From JAABRB01 sp963735025 (GTDB lineage: Bacteria; Pseudomonadota; Gammaproteobacteria; Burkholderiales; SG8-39): a stretch of DNA of 64,000 nucleotides. Position 1 is the stretch's first letter. Every line of letters begins with the position of its first letter. A program made the translations under genes and the position numbers. The notes under the pieces were generated by a model. That model was not told the origin of the DNA. It did no database searches and worked only from the letters and a program-made list of their open reading frames with translations. The stretch lies in assembly GCA_963735025.1 (NCBI GenBank), contig CAVTJG010000007.1:85843-149842 (forward strand), read 5' to 3'. This document shows positions 61,297-64,000 of the stretch, one piece after another.

Positions 61297-62246
61297 CAGG
61301 CGCTGCCGCTCTTCGCCCGGCTCCGGGCGCGGGTATCCCCTGCCACGGCTGACCGCGCGCATTCGTTCGCCACCCCTTCGCGAATGATTTCCGCCAGACG
61401 CAGCGTGGCCGGGCCGGCGTGTTCGCGGTCCGCGAAGATCAGATAGAGATCGGCGAAACGCTCACCGCCTTCGCCGAGGTTGAGCGCCCTCAACGTGCCC
61501 GACTTGAGCTCCTCGCGAATCATCTCCTCGGGAAGCCACGCGAACCCGTAGCCCGAGCGCGCCGCCTCGATCGACGAGGAAAGTTGACTGACGACCCAGC
61601 GTTGGGTCGACTGCACGGAAGTCTGCGTTGCGCGCTCCGGACTCGACTCGCGCACGACAAGATGCCGGTGCGCACGCAGGTCGCGCATCGTGAGCTTTCG
61701 ACCGAGGCGGTGGAGCGGATGGTCCGGGTTCGCGGCGAGCACGAAGCGCAGGTGCATGAGCGGCTCGCCGATGAAACCAGGTGGGACACTCCCGAATATC
61801 GCCAGATCTGCCTCGCCTGCCGCCAGCGCATCGGTCCGGTGCCCGAGCACCGATTCGATCACCTCGATCACCGTGTGCGGACTTTCCTTGCCGAGCCGAT
61901 CGAGGCATTCGAGCAGCAGCCATGTCGGGAAGACGGTCTCGACGATCAGGCGAATCTCGGCCTCCCAGCCCGCCGAAAGTCTCTGAGCCGACCGCTCGAG
62001 CTGCGAGGCCTCGTCGAGCAGGTACTGGGCGCGGCGATAGAGGAGCTCGCCCGTCGGCGTGAGGTTTGCCTTGCGCCCCTTGATCTCGAAGGCTTTCACG
62101 CCGAGCTGCGATTCGAGCTGTTGCAACGCGTAAGTGATCGAGGACTGGCTCTTGTGCAGCGCTTCGGCCGCCTTCGCGTAGCTCCCGGCATCCACCACCG
62201 CCAGCAGCGCACGCCATTGTTCGAGGGTGATTCTCGGTGCGGGCAT
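61296..62246 (-). CDS. LysR-family transcriptional regulator
   Basis: 316 aa, ATG 62246. The N-terminal winged helix-turn-helix (about 7-65: LEQWRALLAVVDAGSYAKAA, EALHKSQSSITYALQQLESQ) is followed by an LysR substrate-binding domain (about 95-300). It is divergent from azoR with 160 bp between the starts, so azoR is its likely target, perhaps together with doxX. The stop overlaps the next membrane-protein gene. Confidence 0.93.
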   Translation of the reverse strand: MPAPRITLEQWRALLAVVDAGSYAKAAEALHKSQSSITYALQQLESQLGVKAFEIKGRKANLTPTGELLYRRAQYLLDEASQLERSAQRLSAGWEAEIRLIVETVFPTWLLLECLDRLGKESPHTVIEVIESVLGHRTDALAAGEADLAIFGSVPPGFIGEPLMHLRFVLAANPDHPLHRLGRKLTMRDLRAHRHLVVRESSPERATQTSVQSTQRWVVSQLSSSIEAARSGYGFAWLPEEMIREELKSGTLRALNLGEGGERFADLYLIFADREHAGPATLRLAEIIREGVANECARSAVAGDTRARSRAKSGSA

Positions 62247-62306
62247 ATGCTCCGTTCAATCTATGGATCCGATCGTTCTGGCCAGTATTTTGCGCTTTTT
62301 AATCGA

Positions 62307-62317
62307 TTCCGTCGGAA
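62307..62317. promoter_or_regulatory. Small palindrome in the lysR-azoR intergenic region
   Basis: TTCC-GTC-GGAA with an adjoining AATCGATT (62301-62308) lies mid-way between the divergent starts, where a LysR site would be expected. The LysR T-N11-A form is not clear. Confidence 0.25.
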
Positions 62318-62406
62318 CCATACTCGATCGCGAAGGCTCGGATCAAGGTCACGTCCCCGAGCCCAGAGATTGCTGGATCAACCGTATCGAGATGGCGAGG
62401 TGAACC

Positions 62407-63027
62407 GTGAAAACCCTTCTTCAGATCAACACGAGCATCTTCTCGGCCGGCGGCCAGTCGAGCCTGCTTGCCGATCGCTTTGTCTCCACATGGCGCGCGG
62501 CCAACCCCGGCGGCCGCGTGATCGTACGCGACCTGGCGCGCGACCCCGTGCCGCACATCGATGCCGAGCGCTTCGGCGCATTCATCGCCAAGCCTGGCGA
62601 GCGCACTCCCGCGCAGCAGGGCATCGCCGCACAGTCGGATGCGCTGATCGACGAGATCCGCGAGGCTGACGTGATCGTGCTTGGCCTGCCGCTGTACAAC
62701 TTCGGCCTGCCCTCGACGCTCAAGGCCTATTTCGATCACATCGCGCGCGCGGGCGTCACGTTCCGCTACACCGACAAGGGGCCCATCGGGCTGATGACGG
62801 GAAAGAAGGTCTACGTCTTCGCCACGCGCGGCGGCTTGTACGCCGGGACGCCGCGCGACACCCAGACGCCCTACGTGCGCGACTTCCTCGCGTTTCTCGG
62901 GATGCGCGACGTCGAGTTCGTATATGCCGAAGGACTTGCCATCAACGAATCGGCAAAGCAGAAGGCGCTGGCCGAAGCGCGCACCAGCATCGACCACCTG
63001 TTAACGACGGAGCTGGAGGCCGCCTGA
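62407..63027 (+). CDS. azoR: FMN-dependent NADH-azoreductase
   Basis: 206 aa, GTG 62407 with weak Shine-Dalgarno. Flavodoxin-like fold with KTLLQINTSIFSAGGQSSLL (FMN phosphate loop), PLYNFGLPSTLKAYFDHIAR and VFATRGGLYAGTP, all typical of AzoR. The homodimeric enzyme reduces azo bonds and quinones with NADH; often a quinone-stress defence. Divergent LysR upstream, DoxX 45 bp downstream. Confidence 0.94.
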   Translation: MKTLLQINTSIFSAGGQSSLLADRFVSTWRAANPGGRVIVRDLARDPVPHIDAERFGAFIAKPGERTPAQQGIAAQSDALIDEIREADVIVLGLPLYNFGLPSTLKAYFDHIARAGVTFRYTDKGPIGLMTGKKVYVFATRGGLYAGTPRDTQTPYVRDFLAFLGMRDVEFVYAEGLAINESAKQKALAEARTSIDHLLTTELEAA

Positions 63028-63072
63028 GGGCGATGACCTGCTTCGATCACTCATCGAGATGAGACGCTGAAT

Positions 63073-63498
63073 ATGAACACTCAAATGAACATGAAACTGC
63101 AAAACGCCGCCCTGCTCTCCGGGCGCCTCTTGCTGTCCTTGATCTTTATTGTTTCGGGACTCGGCAAGGTCGCCAACTTCTCCGGCACTGCCGCATACAT
63201 GGCGAGCGCCGGCCTGCCATTCGTCGATCTACTGTTGGTTCTGACGATCGTGGTCGAGCTGGGCGGTGGCCTCTTGCTCGCGCTGGGCTGGAAGGCCAGG
63301 TGGGCCGCGGCGGCGATCTTTCTGTTTCTGATTCCGGCGACGCTGGTCTTTCACGCGTTCTGGGCAATGCCGGCAGAACAGGCATCCATGCAGCAGATCC
63401 AGTTCATGAAGAATCTCGCAATCATGGGTGGAATGCTGGTCTTCGCCGCGCTCGGTCCCGGTGCGTGGGCACTCGAGAGAATCAGGTCAGCGCAGTAG
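63073..63498 (+). CDS. DoxX-family membrane protein
   Basis: 141 aa, ATG 63073. Four transmembrane helices with the DoxX pattern: SGRLLLSLIFIVSGLGKVAN, VDLLLVLTIVVELGGGLLLA, AAIFLFLIPATLVFHAFW, MKNLAIMGGMLVFAALGPGA. DoxX-family proteins accompany redox and quinone-defence genes; here it is next to azoR and probably shares its LysR control. Confidence 0.92.
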   Translation: MNTQMNMKLQNAALLSGRLLLSLIFIVSGLGKVANFSGTAAYMASAGLPFVDLLLVLTIVVELGGGLLLALGWKARWAAAAIFLFLIPATLVFHAFWAMPAEQASMQQIQFMKNLAIMGGMLVFAALGPGAWALERIRSAQ

Positions 63499-63512
63499 AT
63501 CGTGCGTCCCGC

Positions 63513-63896
63513 TACTGGTTGGAATCCGGGAAAATGGGTGCCAACGGGGCAAGCGAATCATTGTTGTCCGGTGCGTAAACCGGAGCCGGATTGGTTTGAT
63601 CCGGCGCTAGCGCGGGGCTGTTCGAGGCGCCGTGGGCCCAGCGCCGGGTCGTCGGGCACGGCGTTCGGACCCGAGGACCGGGTTCGGATTCGTCTGGTCC
63701 GGCGCGAGCGCGGGATTGTTCGGCACGGCATTCGGTCCGAGCGCCGGATCAGCGGCCCCGCCGGACCGAGGACCGGCGCGGGCGGTGGGGGTTGTTGAGC
63801 AAGCGCCGAGCTGCCGCCCATCGCCAGCCACCCCATCGCGATGGCGACGCACACGAGGGCGATGCGCCGATATCCGAAGCATTGAACGTGCGTCAT
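63513..63896 (-). pseudogene. Proline-rich repeat exported protein broken by three frameshifts
   Basis: Starts at ATG 63896 with a signal peptide ending SALAQ, then a Pro-rich repeat of the type DPALGPNAVPNNPALAPDQT. The repeat continues across three frames with three single-base shifts between about 63620 and 63770 and ends in LAPIFPDSNQ with a TAG at 63513-63515. In no single frame does the repeat remain intact. Homopolymer-rich repeats are error-prone, so sequence error is plausible. Family unknown. Confidence 0.65.
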
Positions 63897-63920
63897 GGGC
63901 GCTCCTTTCAACGCTATTCT

Positions 63921-63940
63921 GCCACGGCCGCGGCCGTGGC
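63921..63940. terminator. Perfect 20-bp GC palindrome
   Basis: GCCACGGCCGCGGCCGTGGC is fully self-complementary, upstream of the proline-rich gene on the minus strand. No T-run; it may be a terminator for a gene beyond the window edge or a cruciform-forming site. Confidence 0.35.
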
Positions 63941-64000
63941 ACCGCTGCTCGTTGAGATCGTCGTCCTTGTAGATCTTCGTCCCCTGGATTGTGAGGGATG

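Overview
The window is about 64 kb of GC-rich DNA with dense, mostly plus-strand coding. The gene content (split PqiA with PqiB and PqiC, a PutA without a ribbon-helix-helix domain, a solitary Bug/TctC binding protein, TRAP transporters, FadL-type porins, AzoR, REP-like dispersed repeats) fits a betaproteobacterium, probably Burkholderiales or a relative. No rRNA, tRNA, phage, IS or CRISPR was seen. The assignment rests on gene content only.

Layout. 1-8.4 kb: the 3' end of an arylsulfatase, two related small envelope proteins, and two copies of a secreted-protein module (DUF2092 protein, small protein with a C-terminal Cys-pair/YYR domain, Tat-exported 'FVQN' protein), one with a decayed remnant, then a frameshifted DUF3604 protein. 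8.4-16.5 kb: SYLF protein, an AraC regulator divergent from a full-length arylsulfatase, a lipoprotein, a FadL-type porin and a beta-barrel protein. 16.5-24.7 kb: Bug protein, a fused histidine kinase/response regulator with a LuxR-type helix-turn-helix, a Cys-rich repeat protein, a second beta-barrel, a chalcone isomerase-like protein, a patatin-like lipoprotein and a glycine-zipper protein. 24.7-29.9 kb: a pqi lipid-transport operon, then two membrane proteins including a potassium channel. 30-46.8 kb: a DUF1254/DUF1214 fusion protein, two near-duplicate PQQ-like propellers flanking a doubly frameshifted sulfatase, further module members including a natural FVQN-YYR fusion, a lone receiver-domain protein, and another intact arylsulfatase. 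46.8-64 kb: more ordinary metabolism (ferritin-like protein, flavin monooxygenase, TRAP transporter with two binding proteins, zinc alcohol dehydrogenase, MltF-like transglycosylase, ankyrin protein, thioesterase, PutA, LysR, AzoR, DoxX) and a broken proline-rich gene at the right end.

How it may work together. Much of 1-46 kb encodes exported proteins: sulfatases, beta-barrels, propellers and several paralogous families of unknown function. Six promoters carry the same unusual dyad, GTCGTATT-N20-GAATACTC, whose right half overlaps a -10-like AATACT. They precede the SYLF, beta-barrel, Cys-rich, glycine-zipper, DUF1254 and receiver-protein genes, so these look like one regulon. The fused kinase/LuxR-type regulator at 17.6-20.1 kb is a natural but unproven candidate for its controller. 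A plausible reading is a regulated envelope programme for attacking sulfated and/or hydrophobic substrates; the substrate cannot be read from the sequence. Several genes carry single-base frameshifts, which may be real decay or assembly errors.
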